Shown here piece after piece: positions 1-8,864 of a DNA stretch of 64,000 bases. Location: contig NZ_ML703337.1 in assembly GCF_008638365.1 (NCBI RefSeq), positions 191,320 through 255,319 on the forward strand. Reading direction: 5' to 3'. Every line of letters begins with the position of its first letter. Position 1 is the first letter of the stretch. A program made the position numbers and the translations under genes. The stretch is from Nocardiopsis quinghaiensis (GTDB taxonomy: Bacteria; Actinomycetota; Actinomycetes; Streptosporangiales; Streptosporangiaceae). A model generated the notes under the pieces. That model was given only the letters and a program-made list of their open reading frames with translations, did not search any database and was not told the DNA's origin.

Positions 1-665
1 TCGTGGGCGCCGACGGCATCCGCTCCACGATCCGCCGCATGATCGGCGTCGACGCCGAACCGCGACCGACCGGTATGGGCATCTGGCGTATCCACACCCG
101 CCGCCCGGCCAGCGTGGAGCGCACCGACCTGGTCTACGGAGGCCCGTGCTTCATCGCGGGCTACTGCCCCACCGGCCCGGACACCATGTACGCCTACCTG
201 GTGGAGCGGGCCCGCGAGAACGCCGACTTCACCGTGTCGGAGAGGGCCGCGCACATGACCGAGCTGTCGAAGGGCTACGGCGGGGTCTGGGACGAGATCC
301 GCGCCGACATCGCCGACTCCGACCGGGTCAACTACACGTGGTTCGAGTCGCTGCTGGTGGAGGGACCGTGGAACCGCGGCCGGACGGTCCTCATCGGCGA
401 CGCCGTGCACGCCTGCCCGCCCACCCTCGCCCAGGGCGCCGCCCAGGGGATGGAGGACGCGCTGGTGCTGGCCGAGCTGCTGCTCGACGCCGACACCGTC
501 GACCAGACCCTGTTCGACGCGTTCACGGCCCGGCGCTTCGAGCGCGCCCGCACCGTCGTGGAGTCGTCGGTGACGCTGGCCGACTGGCAGCTGGACGGGG
601 TCCGCGACGCCGACGTGCCCGGCATGATGCGCAAGGTCTCCGCACTGGTCTCGGAGCTGCCGTGA
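1..665 (+). CDS. FAD-dependent monooxygenase, C-terminal part
   Basis: The gene enters from the left edge, so the N-terminal dinucleotide fold is missing. The visible 220 residues begin with GADGIRSTIRR, the conserved GADG-x-S-x-R block of class A flavoprotein aromatic hydroxylases. Later comes GRTVLIGDAVHACPP followed by GAAQGMEDALVLAELL, the GD motif that contacts the FAD ribityl chain. Family members use NAD(P)H and O2 to hydroxylate aromatic rings. The stop TGA shares a base with the ATG of the next gene, so the two are translationally coupled. A ring-hydroxylating step feeding the dioxygenase downstream is inferred from context; the substrate is unknown. Confidence 0.85.
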   Translation, partial: VGADGIRSTIRRMIGVDAEPRPTGMGIWRIHTRRPASVERTDLVYGGPCFIAGYCPTGPDTMYAYLVERARENADFTVSERAAHMTELSKGYGGVWDEIRADIADSDRVNYTWFESLLVEGPWNRGRTVLIGDAVHACPPTLAQGAAQGMEDALVLAELLLDADTVDQTLFDAFTARRFERARTVVESSVTLADWQLDGVRDADVPGMMRKVSALVSELP

Positions 666-1678
666 TGATCGTCGACGTCCACGCCCACGTCCTGCTCCCC
701 GAGGTGGAGGGGGAGGTCTCCGGCCAGCCCGGGCACGACGAGCACCGGGCCACCGACGCGAGGCGCAACGGGGAGGAGTCCCTGGGGGTCAGCGGTCGCA
801 TGGTCGGCGAACGCCTGAGCCGCCTGACCGAGGTCTGCGCCCGGCTGGCCGACATGGACGCCGCGGGGGTGGACGTGCAGGTCGTCAGCCCCTCGCCGTC
901 CCACTACCACTACTGGGCCGGGCGCGGGCTGGCCGAGCGCGCGCACAAGCTGGCCAACGAGGGGGTGGCCGCGCACTGCGCCGGAGCCCCCGACCGGCTG
1001 GTGGGCCTGGGCCTGGTCCCGCTCCAGCACCCCGACCTGGCGGTGGAGGCGCTCGACCACGCCCTGTCCCTCGGGCTCAGGGGCGTGGAGATCTCCTCCC
1101 ACGCCCCCGGCCGGGAGCTGTCCGACTCCGCCTACGAACCGCTGTGGGCGCGGGCCGCCGAGACCGGGGCGGTGCTCTTCCTGCACCCCTTCGGCTGCAC
1201 GCTCGACGAACGGCTGGACCGCTGGTACCTGTCCAACATCGTCGGGCAGCCCGCCGAGAACGCCGTGGCCCTGTCGCACCTGGTCTTCTCCGGTGTCCTG
1301 GACCGTCACCCGGACCTGCGGATCGTGGCGGCCCACGGCGGCGGCTACCTGCCCACCCACCTCGGCCGCGCCGACCACGGCTGGCGCGTACGGCCCGACG
1401 CCCGGGGCTGCGCCGACCCGCCCAGCACCTACCTGCGGCGCATGTGGTTCGACTCGCTCGTCCACGACCCCGCGGTCCTGCGCCACCTGGTGGAGGCGGT
1501 GGGCGCCGACCGCGTCGTGCTGGGCTCGGACCACCCCTTCGACATGGGCACCGACGCGCCCGTGGACGCGCTGCGCGCCGCCGGCCTGGGCCCCGACGCC
1601 CTCGCCGCGATCGGCGGCGGCAACGCCGCCGCCCTGTTCGACCTGACCACCGACACACCAGAGAGGGAGTCACCATGA
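665..1678 (+). CDS. amidohydrolase-family metalloenzyme (ACMSD-like decarboxylase/hydrolase)
   Basis: 337 residues. It opens with MIVDVHAHVLLP, the HxH metal pair of the amidohydrolase-2 family (H6, H8). Further ligands are likely in AAHGGGYLP near residue 222 and in the late GSDHPFD motif, whose Asp is the usual catalytic acid. This family includes 2-amino-3-carboxymuconate semialdehyde decarboxylase and related nonoxidative decarboxylases acting on ring-cleavage products or aromatic acids. The start overlaps the stop of the upstream monooxygenase by one base (TGATG), and its own stop overlaps the next ATG (ATGA). That fits one polycistronic catabolic unit. The substrate cannot be told from sequence. 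Confidence 0.82.
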   Translation: MIVDVHAHVLLPEVEGEVSGQPGHDEHRATDARRNGEESLGVSGRMVGERLSRLTEVCARLADMDAAGVDVQVVSPSPSHYHYWAGRGLAERAHKLANEGVAAHCAGAPDRLVGLGLVPLQHPDLAVEALDHALSLGLRGVEISSHAPGRELSDSAYEPLWARAAETGAVLFLHPFGCTLDERLDRWYLSNIVGQPAENAVALSHLVFSGVLDRHPDLRIVAAHGGGYLPTHLGRADHGWRVRPDARGCADPPSTYLRRMWFDSLVHDPAVLRHLVEAVGADRVVLGSDHPFDMGTDAPVDALRAAGLGPDALAAIGGGNAAALFDLTTDTPERESP

Positions 1679-2613
1679 CCGACCGGCTCATCACGCACCT
1701 CAGACACGTCGCGCTCGCCGTGCCCGACTTCGACAAGCAGCAGCGGTTCTTCACCGACATGTGGAAGCTGACCGAGGCCGAGACCGACTCGGGGGCGTCC
1801 TTCCTGGCCGCGGAGGGCTCCCCGGAGAACTACGTGGTCCGACTGCGCCGGGCCGAGGAGAAGCGGATCGACCTGGTGGCCTTCGGCGCGGCCTCGCCCG
1901 CCGACGTGGACGCCCTCGCCGACCGCCTGATCAGGGCGGGCGTGCAGATGGTGAACGAGCCCGGGCTGATGGACACCCCCGGCGGCGGCTACGGGGTCCG
2001 GTTCTTCGACGTGGACGGCCGCACCATCGAGGTCTCGGCCGACGTCGCCGTCCGTACACACCGCAAGGTGGAGGAGACGGAGTCCGTCCCCGTCCGGCTG
2101 TCCCACGTCGTGCTCAACTCCCCGGACCTGGACCGCACCCGCCTCTGGTACGAGAGGCACCTGGGCTTCGCGCTCTCCGACACCCTCATGCACCCGCGCA
2201 TGGGCAAGGTCATGCACTTCATGCGGTGCAACTCCACGCACCACAGCATCGCCATCGCCCAGGGGCCGCACGCCTCCCTGCACCACGTCTCGTTCGAGAT
2301 GCGCGGCATCGACGAGTACATGCGCGGCACCGGACGCCTGCTGCGCGCGGGCGTGCGCAAGATCTGGGGGCCGGGGCGCCACATGGCGGGCAACAACACC
2401 TTCTCCTACTTCATGGACCCGCACGGCAACACCCTGGAGTACACCACCGAGCTGGAGCGGCTGGACGAGGACACCTGGCACCCGCACATGTACGACTTCT
2501 CCGACCCCAACGTCACCGACCAGTGGGGCACCGCCAACCCGATGGACGAGTTCGTCGCCAAGGAGTCCTTCAACGACCCCGACCGCGGCTGCTTCATCGC
2601 TCCTCCCATGTGA
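1675..2613 (+). CDS. extradiol ring-cleavage dioxygenase (VOC superfamily, type I)
   Basis: 312 residues with two vicinal-oxygen-chelate domains, as in type I extradiol dioxygenases of the BphC/XylE kind. The second domain carries the expected iron ligands: H144 in RLSHVVL, H203 or H204 in LHHVSFEMR, and E255 in GNTLEYTTE. H190 in STHHSIAI matches a conserved active-site His region. The reaction would be meta cleavage of a catechol-like ring by O2. The start codon overlaps the upstream stop (ATGA). Being followed by a fumarylacetoacetate-hydrolase-type gene and an SDR supports a meta-cleavage pathway. Ring identity is unknown. Confidence 0.85.
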   Translation: MTDRLITHLRHVALAVPDFDKQQRFFTDMWKLTEAETDSGASFLAAEGSPENYVVRLRRAEEKRIDLVAFGAASPADVDALADRLIRAGVQMVNEPGLMDTPGGGYGVRFFDVDGRTIEVSADVAVRTHRKVEETESVPVRLSHVVLNSPDLDRTRLWYERHLGFALSDTLMHPRMGKVMHFMRCNSTHHSIAIAQGPHASLHHVSFEMRGIDEYMRGTGRLLRAGVRKIWGPGRHMAGNNTFSYFMDPHGNTLEYTTELERLDEDTWHPHMYDFSDPNVTDQWGTANPMDEFVAKESFNDPDRGCFIAPPM

Positions 2614-2662
2614 ACCGGACCCTCCCGCGTAGCCCGCCCCCCTCACACCGAATCGGAGCGCC

Positions 2663-3598
2663 ATGAGACTGGCCACCTACCAGCGCGAGGGCCTGCGCCG
2701 CTGCGGCGTGGTCGAGGGGAAGGAGGTCCTGCCCTTCCCGGAGGGGACCGACCTGCTCGACCTCGTCGGCGGTGCCCCCGTACCCGCGACGGGGGCGCCC
2801 GTGCCCCTGGCCGGGGTCCGGCTGCTGCCTCCCCTGGAGCCGCCCTCGGTCCGCGACTTCGTCACCTTCGAGGAGCACGTCGAGGGCGTGCGCCGCAGTG
2901 TGAGCGGGGAGGAGGGGGTACCGGACGCCTGGTACGACGCGCCCACCTTCTACTTCACCAACCCCGCCGCGCTGGTGGGGGCACACGACGACGTCCCGGT
3001 CCCGCCCGGATGCGAGGTCCTGGACTTCGAGCTGGAGGTCGCCGCGGTCGTGGGCCGCCCCGGCGGCGACCTCACCCCGGAGCGGGCGCGCGAGCACATC
3101 TTCGGCTACACCGTGTTCAACGACTGGTCGGCGCGCGACCTGCAGTCCCGTGAGATGCAGGTGGGCCTGGGCCCGTGCAAGGGCAAGGACGCGGCGGCGA
3201 CCCTGGGCCCCTGGCTGGTCACCGCCGACGAGTTGGAGCCCCACCGCGACGGGGAGGGGTTCCTGCGCCTGGCCCTGACCGCCGAGGTCAACGGCGAGGT
3301 GGTCGGCGTCGACCTGCTGTCCAACATGGGCTGGACCTTCGAGGAGATGCTCTCCCACGCCTCGCGGGGCACGCGGGTCCGGTCCGGGGACGTGCTCGGC
3401 TCGGGGACCTGCGGCAACGGCGGGTGCCTGGCCGAGCTGTGGGGGCGGCGAGGCCGCCAGGACCCGCCCCCGCTCCGGCCCGGCGACACGGTCACCCTGA
3501 CCGTGGAGGGCATCGGCACCGTCGCCAACACCGTCGTTCCCGGGAGGGCGGTCGAGCCGGTGCCCGGTGCACGCAGGCGCCCCCGCGACCGTCCCTGA
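2663..3598 (+). CDS. fumarylacetoacetate hydrolase family protein
   Basis: 311 residues. The FAH fold is shown by DFELEVAAVVG (residues 121-131), which supplies acidic Mg ligands, and by NDWSARDLQ (153-161), a signature block of this family. The N-terminal ~70 residues form the small accessory domain usual for bacterial FAH-like proteins. Members hydrolyse or decarboxylate C-C bonds in 2-oxo acids from aromatic ring cleavage, such as acylpyruvates or 2-hydroxyhepta-diene-dioates. It sits 49 bases after the dioxygenase and probably belongs to the same transcript. Which FAH reaction it performs is inference. Confidence 0.85.
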   Translation: MRLATYQREGLRRCGVVEGKEVLPFPEGTDLLDLVGGAPVPATGAPVPLAGVRLLPPLEPPSVRDFVTFEEHVEGVRRSVSGEEGVPDAWYDAPTFYFTNPAALVGAHDDVPVPPGCEVLDFELEVAAVVGRPGGDLTPERAREHIFGYTVFNDWSARDLQSREMQVGLGPCKGKDAAATLGPWLVTADELEPHRDGEGFLRLALTAEVNGEVVGVDLLSNMGWTFEEMLSHASRGTRVRSGDVLGSGTCGNGGCLAELWGRRGRQDPPPLRPGDTVTLTVEGIGTVANTVVPGRAVEPVPGARRRPRDRP

Positions 3599-3647
3599 AC
3601 AGCGCGCCCCGGGCGGGGCAGGCCCGCCCGGGGCCGGAGAGGAAACC

Positions 3648-4412
3648 ATGGAACGCCTGCACGGCAAGGTCGTCGTGGTCACCGGTGCCGCACGCGGGCA
3701 GGGCGCGGCCGCCGCCACCGCCCTGGCCGAGGAGGGCGCCCGCGTCGTCGCCCTCGACGTGGTCGGTCCCGAACCGCCTCCGCCGGCCGGCGGCGCGGTC
3801 GTCCACCGGCGCCTGGACGTCACCGACGCCGAGGGCTGGCGTGCGCTCGCCGCCTGGCTGCGCGAGGAGTACGGGCGCGTGGACGGACTGGTCAACAACG
3901 CCGGGATCACCCTGCGCCACCGCCTGGACGAGGTCGACCCGGCCGACTTCGACCGCGTGCACGCGGTCAACGTGACCGGACCGCTCCTGGGCGTCCAGAG
4001 CCTGCTGCCGCTCATGCCGCGCGGGGCCTCCATCGTCAACGTCGGCTCCGTCGCGGCCCTGACCGGGCACTACCCGGTCGCCTACACCGCGAGCAAGTGG
4101 GCGCTGCGCGGGCTGTCCGCGGCGGCCAGCCTGGAGCTGGGCCCGCGCGGGATCCGGGTCAACACCCTGCATCCGGGGTTCGTCGAGACGCCGATGACCG
4201 CCTCCGCGCCGGAGGCGATGCGCCGGGCCAGCGTCGAGCAGACCCCGCTCGGTCGGACGGGAACCGTGGAGGACATCGCGCCCCTGGTCGTGTTCCTGGT
4301 CTCCGACGAGTCCTCGTTCGTCACCGGCGCGGAGATCCCCGTGGACGGCGGGTACAGCACTCACGGCGGCGCCAAGGCGGTCTCGGACGCCCTGCGCCAG
4401 GCCGTGCCGTAG
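3648..4412 (+). CDS. SDR family NAD(P)-dependent oxidoreductase
   Basis: 254 residues, the usual length of a classical short-chain dehydrogenase. It has the cofactor motif TGAARGQG (12-19), NNAG (83-86) and the catalytic triad S134, Y146, K150 in YTASK. The C-terminal PVDGG block is also typical. The ATG at 3648 is preceded by GGAGAGGAAACC, and an in-frame ATG 81 bases upstream would only add low-complexity sequence before the Rossmann fold. D38 after the second strand suggests preference for NAD(H), as known for the family. As the last gene of the catabolic operon it probably oxidises or reduces a pathway intermediate. Confidence 0.86.
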   Translation: MERLHGKVVVVTGAARGQGAAAATALAEEGARVVALDVVGPEPPPPAGGAVVHRRLDVTDAEGWRALAAWLREEYGRVDGLVNNAGITLRHRLDEVDPADFDRVHAVNVTGPLLGVQSLLPLMPRGASIVNVGSVAALTGHYPVAYTASKWALRGLSAAASLELGPRGIRVNTLHPGFVETPMTASAPEAMRRASVEQTPLGRTGTVEDIAPLVVFLVSDESSFVTGAEIPVDGGYSTHGGAKAVSDALRQAVP

Positions 4413-4503
4413 ACGACCGGTCGATGCAGTAGGTTCACGGCCGCCCGATCGCCGACCACGAGGGGGTCCTCATGCCGACGGCCTTCATCCCGGAAGCGCG
4501 GTC

Positions 4504-4994
4504 ATGAGGCTGTCGAGGGTGACGCCGGAGCTGCGCGGTACCCTGCTCCGGTCGCCGGAGATACCGGTGCGGCTTCCGTGGGCCCTGCGCGCCACGCGTT
4601 TCCTGATGCGCCGGATGGACGCCCGTCACCTGCCCGGCGTCACGCTGGAGCTGCCCGAGGAGGCGGCCCCGGCGTCCGGGTGTACCGGCCCGAGGAACGC
4701 CGTTCGCAAGCCGCGCTCCTGTGGATCCACGGCGGCGGCCTGGTCATCGGCCGCGCCGTGCAGGACACCCCCCTGTGCAGCGCCACGGCCCGGGAGCTGG
4801 GCGTCGATCCCTCGCGCGTGGCCGTCGGGGGGCAGAGCGCGGGAGGCGGGCTCGCCGCCGCCTTCCACCCTGTGCGCTGGGCGCCCCACGGGTTCGAGTC
4901 CTGGGCGCCCGGCACCGGCGTCGCCCGCGCCCACCTCGCGACGGCCCGGGCGTGGTCGGGGCGGGCCCTGGCGCGGGGAGCCGGCCGCTCCTGA
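4504..4994 (+). pseudogene. remnant of an alpha/beta hydrolase (HSL/esterase family)
   Basis: Pieces of an esterase of the hormone-sensitive-lipase family lie in two frames. Frame 1 from ATG 4504 gives a normal N-terminus up to about 4675. Reading then continues in another frame with ALLWIHGGGLVIG (oxyanion HGGG), GVDPSRVAVGGQSAGGG (nucleophile elbow) and APHGFESWAPG (catalytic His region). The segments that should separate these motifs are missing. CSATARELG is joined straight to VDPSRVAV, and GLAAAF is joined almost at once to the His motif. One frameshift plus two internal deletions make a functional enzyme very unlikely. Confidence 0.78.
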
Positions 4995-5128
4995 ACGCCG
5001 GGACCGGCGGCCGCACCCCGGAGAGCGGCGACTTCCCGGGGCCGCCGTACCGCGCGGATCCGGTGGGACGCAACGGAGGCGTGCGCCTTGGGGTCCGCGC
5101 GGGTCCGCCGCGCCTTCCACCACCGGGG

Positions 5129-6700
5129 TCAGGTACCGGGGCGTATGAGGGCGTCGTCGACGAGGGCGCGGCCCGCCTCACCGTACAGATGGAAGACCGC
5201 GTCGGCGCCCTGTTCGCGCAGCTGCACGATCTCGTCCTCGTGGTTGACCACCCCCGCGATCCTGGCCCGGCAGTCCTTTCCTCGGAGCTGGTCCAGCGCC
5301 GCCAGGTTCCCCCGCTGGTTCGGCATGGCCAGCACGATCAGCTCCATCGCCGGGGCGAGGCTGAGGCGTTCCCAGAAGTCGGAGTCGGTGGCGTCCCCCT
5401 CCACCACCCGGTATCCCTGTCGGCGCAGCCCGGCCACTGTGGCGGGATCGTGCTCCACCCCCACAGCCGGAATCGTGTGCGCCTCGGCCAACCGGTCGTA
5501 GGCGCCGCGCCCGACGCGTCCCATGCCCAGGATCACCGCACGCGCACCGCTGATGTCGATGGGCCGGTCCCTCTCCAGAAGGTCGGAGCGCTCGTACCGG
5601 CCCAGCCACGGCGCGGACGCCCGGTAGACGGACTCGCCGGCGGTGTTCAGCGGCGCCGACGCGGTGAAGCTGAGCGCCACCGCGAGGGCCAACACCACCA
5701 GCCACTCGTCCGACAGCCACCCCTGGGAGGCCGCCAGCGCCCCGACGATGAGGCCGAACTCGGAGAAGTTGCCCAGGGTCATGCCCGCGAGCAGGGAGGT
5801 GCGGTAGCGCAGGCGGGAGCGCAGGAACAGCGCCGCGAAGAGCACCGACTTGAGCGGGACCACCAGAAGCAGGAGCAGTGCCGCCAGCAGGGACTCACCG
5901 GTGGGCAGAGCGGTGAGGCCGATACTCAGGAAGAAGCCGACGAGCAGGAGTTCCTTCACGGACAGCAGGGACTTGGCCAGGGGTGCCGCGTTGGCCGACG
6001 GAGCGAGCAGGAGGCCGAGGACCAGCGCCCCCAGGTCGCCCTTGAGGCCCACCAGGTCGAACAGGGCGTACCCCGCCACCAGGGCCGCGGCCACGCCGAA
6101 GAGCACCTGCATCTCCCCGCGTCCGATCCGGTCCAGCAGGTGCCGCAGCACCGGGGCCGCGGGCAGCAGGAGGAACAGGAGCAGGGCCCAGGGGCTGGGG
6201 TAGGCCCCCGAGGAGGCGGAGAGGAACACGACGGCGAACACGTCCTGCATGACGAGCACGCCGATGGCCAGGCGCCCGTAGAGCGATCCGGACTCGCTGC
6301 GCGCCTCCAGGACCTTGACGGCGAACACCGTGCTGGAGAACGACAGGGCGAAGCCCAGCAGGAGCAGTGTGGGCCAGCCGGTGCCTTGGAGGAGTGACAG
6401 CCCCGTGAACTTCAGCGCCCCTACGAACACGGCGATCAGCAGTGTGGAGGCGAGCATGTGGACGGTGGCGGTCCCCCACACCTCGCGGCGCAGCAGGGAG
6501 CGCACGTCCAGCTTCAGTCCGATACCGAAGAGCAGCAGGGTGACGCCGAGATCGGCGGCGGTCCCCAGTGCCGGGGTGAGGCCGTAGCCCAGGGCGTTGA
6601 GGGCGAACCCCGCTGCCAGGAAGCCGACCATGGGCGGCAGGCGCAGCGCCAGGGCCGCGAGGCCTCCGGCGAACGCTGCCACGATGAAGGCGGGTTCCAT
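5129..6700 (-). CDS. CPA2-type cation:proton antiporter with C-terminal TrkA-N domain
   Basis: 523 residues. The first ~360 are strongly hydrophobic, with about 12 membrane segments and the Na/H exchanger fold (GFALSFSSTVFAVKVLE, VLVMQDVFAVV). The motif GMGRVGRGAYDRL near residue 390 begins a Rossmann RCK/TrkA-N domain that binds nucleotide and gates transport, as in KefB/KefC and other CPA2 exchangers. It should exchange K+ or Na+ for H+ at the plasma membrane. The ATG at 6700 gives a first residue just before a membrane helix. It is transcribed away from its right neighbour and is probably monocistronic. The transported ion is not evident. Confidence 0.85.
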   Translation of the reverse strand: MEPAFIVAAFAGGLAALALRLPPMVGFLAAGFALNALGYGLTPALGTAADLGVTLLLFGIGLKLDVRSLLRREVWGTATVHMLASTLLIAVFVGALKFTGLSLLQGTGWPTLLLLGFALSFSSTVFAVKVLEARSESGSLYGRLAIGVLVMQDVFAVVFLSASSGAYPSPWALLLFLLLPAAPVLRHLLDRIGRGEMQVLFGVAAALVAGYALFDLVGLKGDLGALVLGLLLAPSANAAPLAKSLLSVKELLLVGFFLSIGLTALPTGESLLAALLLLLVVPLKSVLFAALFLRSRLRYRTSLLAGMTLGNFSEFGLIVGALAASQGWLSDEWLVVLALAVALSFTASAPLNTAGESVYRASAPWLGRYERSDLLERDRPIDISGARAVILGMGRVGRGAYDRLAEAHTIPAVGVEHDPATVAGLRRQGYRVVEGDATDSDFWERLSLAPAMELIVLAMPNQRGNLAALDQLRGKDCRARIAGVVNHEDEIVQLREQGADAVFHLYGEAGRALVDDALIRPGT

Positions 6701-6966
6701 GTGTCCTTTGCTTCGTCGGCGTCTCGTTCGGAACGGAAGGCGCGACCGCTCGTGTGCGTGTCCACCGCCCCGTTCAGCCGTTCGTCGCTTCCGCTCGGGA
6801 GAGTTTAGCCTCCCCGTACCGCCCCGCCTCCGGCGGGATCACTCCCTCACGGGCCCGGACCCCGTCCCCTTCCTCCTGTTTTGCCAACATCCAAGGAATG
6901 GATCGTCGACAATCTGGGAAGGCAGTCCCTGACAACAGTCAACAGATGGTCAAGAGGCGAAAACTC

Positions 6967-7443
6967 ATGTGGACTTTGGGTGGTCCGGATCCGATCGTGC
7001 GTGCACTGACCGCCTTGGGTCTTCCGCCGCTCTTCGACCCCGAGCACCGGCCCGATGGTGCCCGGAGCGAGGATGAGCCCGTGCTGGCCGAGAGCCTGAT
7101 CGCCGCGGGCGAGATGCGGGCCGGACCCGCCCCGGTACCCGGACGCGACGGCGCACCGGGTTCCTGGGCCGACACCGTGCAGGACCGCGAACTGGCCCAG
7201 GCCCTGCTGTACCGGCGTATGGAACGCACCATCGCCGACTGGCAGTGGGCCACCGACCCCGCCCCCTCACGCGCCGGCGCGGCGGCCGAGGCCGCGATGT
7301 TCGCGGCCCACGCCCTCGTCGCCGCACACGCCGACCCCGGCTCCGAACACACCGAGGGCGATCTGGAGGAGGCCGAGCAGTCCCTGCGGGCCGCCCTGGT
7401 CCTGGTGCGGACCGCCCAGCCCTCACCTCAGAAACAGGACTGA
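6967..7443 (+). CDS. hypothetical protein
   Basis: 158 residues from ATG 6967, chosen because AAGAGG lies nine bases upstream. ATGs at 6946 and 6898 in the same frame would add 7 or 23 residues. No family is recognised. The protein has a short hydrophobic start (PIVRALTALGLPPLF), a Pro/Gly-rich linker, and an Ala-rich predicted helical C-terminal half. That half contains DTVQDRELAQALLYRRMERTIADW and ends in an acidic helix near residues 130-150. It has no membrane segment or signal peptide. It looks like a small soluble helical protein of unknown role. Confidence 0.6.
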   Translation: MWTLGGPDPIVRALTALGLPPLFDPEHRPDGARSEDEPVLAESLIAAGEMRAGPAPVPGRDGAPGSWADTVQDRELAQALLYRRMERTIADWQWATDPAPSRAGAAAEAAMFAAHALVAAHADPGSEHTEGDLEEAEQSLRAALVLVRTAQPSPQKQD

Positions 7444-7739
7444 GCGAACTCCCGACCCGCGACGGGCGGCGTGTGCCCCTGGCGATCCCGGGTAGCCGTC
7501 GCCCAGGGAGTGTTTTCTGGAAGGCTTTCGGGTCGGCGAGCGGCCGTCCCAGGCGATCTCTCGCAAGACGATGTGCGAAGTCCAGCCTGGTCGTGCTTCA
7601 CGAGCGCGGAGGCGTGGCGAGAGGCGGCCTGGCGGACGCGGGTCCGGAACGGTGCAAAAAACACGACCTAGGAGTGTGCTCGACGGGTGCTGCCCGCCGA
7701 ACACGCCCTGTCAGACGTATGCCGTCGGGCGCGGGGGAG

Positions 7740-8765
7740 ATGGTGATCGTGCGGGTCAGGGGTTGTGTCGCCGTGGTGACGGGCGCGTCCGGCGGGATCG
7801 GACGGGCCACCGCCCTGGCACTCGCCCGCGGAGGGGCCGCCGTGGTGCTGGCCGCCCGGGGCGAGCGGGCCTTGGAGGAGACCGCAGAGGAGTGCCGTGC
7901 CCGCGGCGGCCGTGCGCTGGCGGTCGTCACCGACGTGGCCGACCACGAGAGCGTCGAGGAGTTGGCCCGCCGCGCGACCGAGGAGTTCGGCCGGATCGAC
8001 GTGTGGGTCAACTGCGCGGCGCTGACCCTGTTCGGCTCCTTCACCGAGGTGCCGCTGGAGGACTTTCGACGGGTCGTGGACGTCAACCTCATGGGATACG
8101 TCCACGGAGCGCGGGAGGCCCTGTCCCGGTTCCAGGGGCAGGGTCACGGTGTGCTGGTCGACGTCTCCTCGATCGTGGGCGTGGTCGCCCAGCCCTACAC
8201 CCACGCCTACGGGGCGACGAAGTTCGCCGTCCGCGCTCTCGGCTCCTCCCTGCGCCAGGAACTCGCCCTGTCCGGTGACCGGGGCGTCCACGTGTGCACC
8301 GTGCTGCCCGCCGCGATCGACACCCCGATCTTCGACCACGCCGCGAACTACACCGGGCGCAGGGTCGTGGCGATGCCGCCGGTCTACACCCCGGAGAGAG
8401 TGGCGCGCACCATCGTCAACCTGGTGCGCGCACCGCGCCGCGAGGTCGTCGTGGGCCCGGGCCGGGGTCTGCTCGCACTGTCCAAGATCGCCCCGGGGAC
8501 GGCCGAGCGCGTCATGCGGGTCCACGTCGACCGCAACCACCTGTCCCGCCACGAACCCGAGGCCGCCAACAGCGGCAACCTGTACCGGCCCGAGTCCGGT
8601 GGCGGAAGGATCCACGGCGGCTGGCACGGCGGGCGCCGCACCGCCGTGCGCCGCCTGACCACGGTGGGGGCGCTGGGCGGGGCAGCCGTGGTGCTCGCCC
8701 GCAGGCGGGCCCGGCGGCGCCCGGCGCGGAGCGCGAACCCGGTGCGCGCGCTCCTGACCCGCTGA
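7740..8765 (+). CDS. SDR family oxidoreductase with basic C-terminal extension
   Basis: 341 residues from ATG 7740, though GTG 7749 lies at a better distance from GGGGGAG and may be the true start. TGASGGIG is the cofactor loop, S139-S140 and YGATK form the catalytic residues, and the usual NNAG is NCAA. After the core (~255 residues) there is an ~85-residue tail. The tail contains a short hydrophobic stretch (LTTVGALGGAAVVLA) followed by RRRARRRPARS, which could act as a membrane or surface anchor. Actinobacterial SDRs with such tails are known as a group, but their substrates are not. It stands alone between an unknown gene and the zinc locus. Confidence 0.78.
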   Translation: MVIVRVRGCVAVVTGASGGIGRATALALARGGAAVVLAARGERALEETAEECRARGGRALAVVTDVADHESVEELARRATEEFGRIDVWVNCAALTLFGSFTEVPLEDFRRVVDVNLMGYVHGAREALSRFQGQGHGVLVDVSSIVGVVAQPYTHAYGATKFAVRALGSSLRQELALSGDRGVHVCTVLPAAIDTPIFDHAANYTGRRVVAMPPVYTPERVARTIVNLVRAPRREVVVGPGRGLLALSKIAPGTAERVMRVHVDRNHLSRHEPEAANSGNLYRPESGGGRIHGGWHGGRRTAVRRLTTVGALGGAAVVLARRRARRRPARSANPVRALLTR

Positions 8766-8864
8766 CCCGCTGGCCCGTTCCCGGCGGCCCGCCGACCTGG
8801 TGGTCCACGGGCCCGCCCTCCGTCGGAGAGGTCCTGCGACGGCCGCTCGCGTGCGGTGCCCTCC

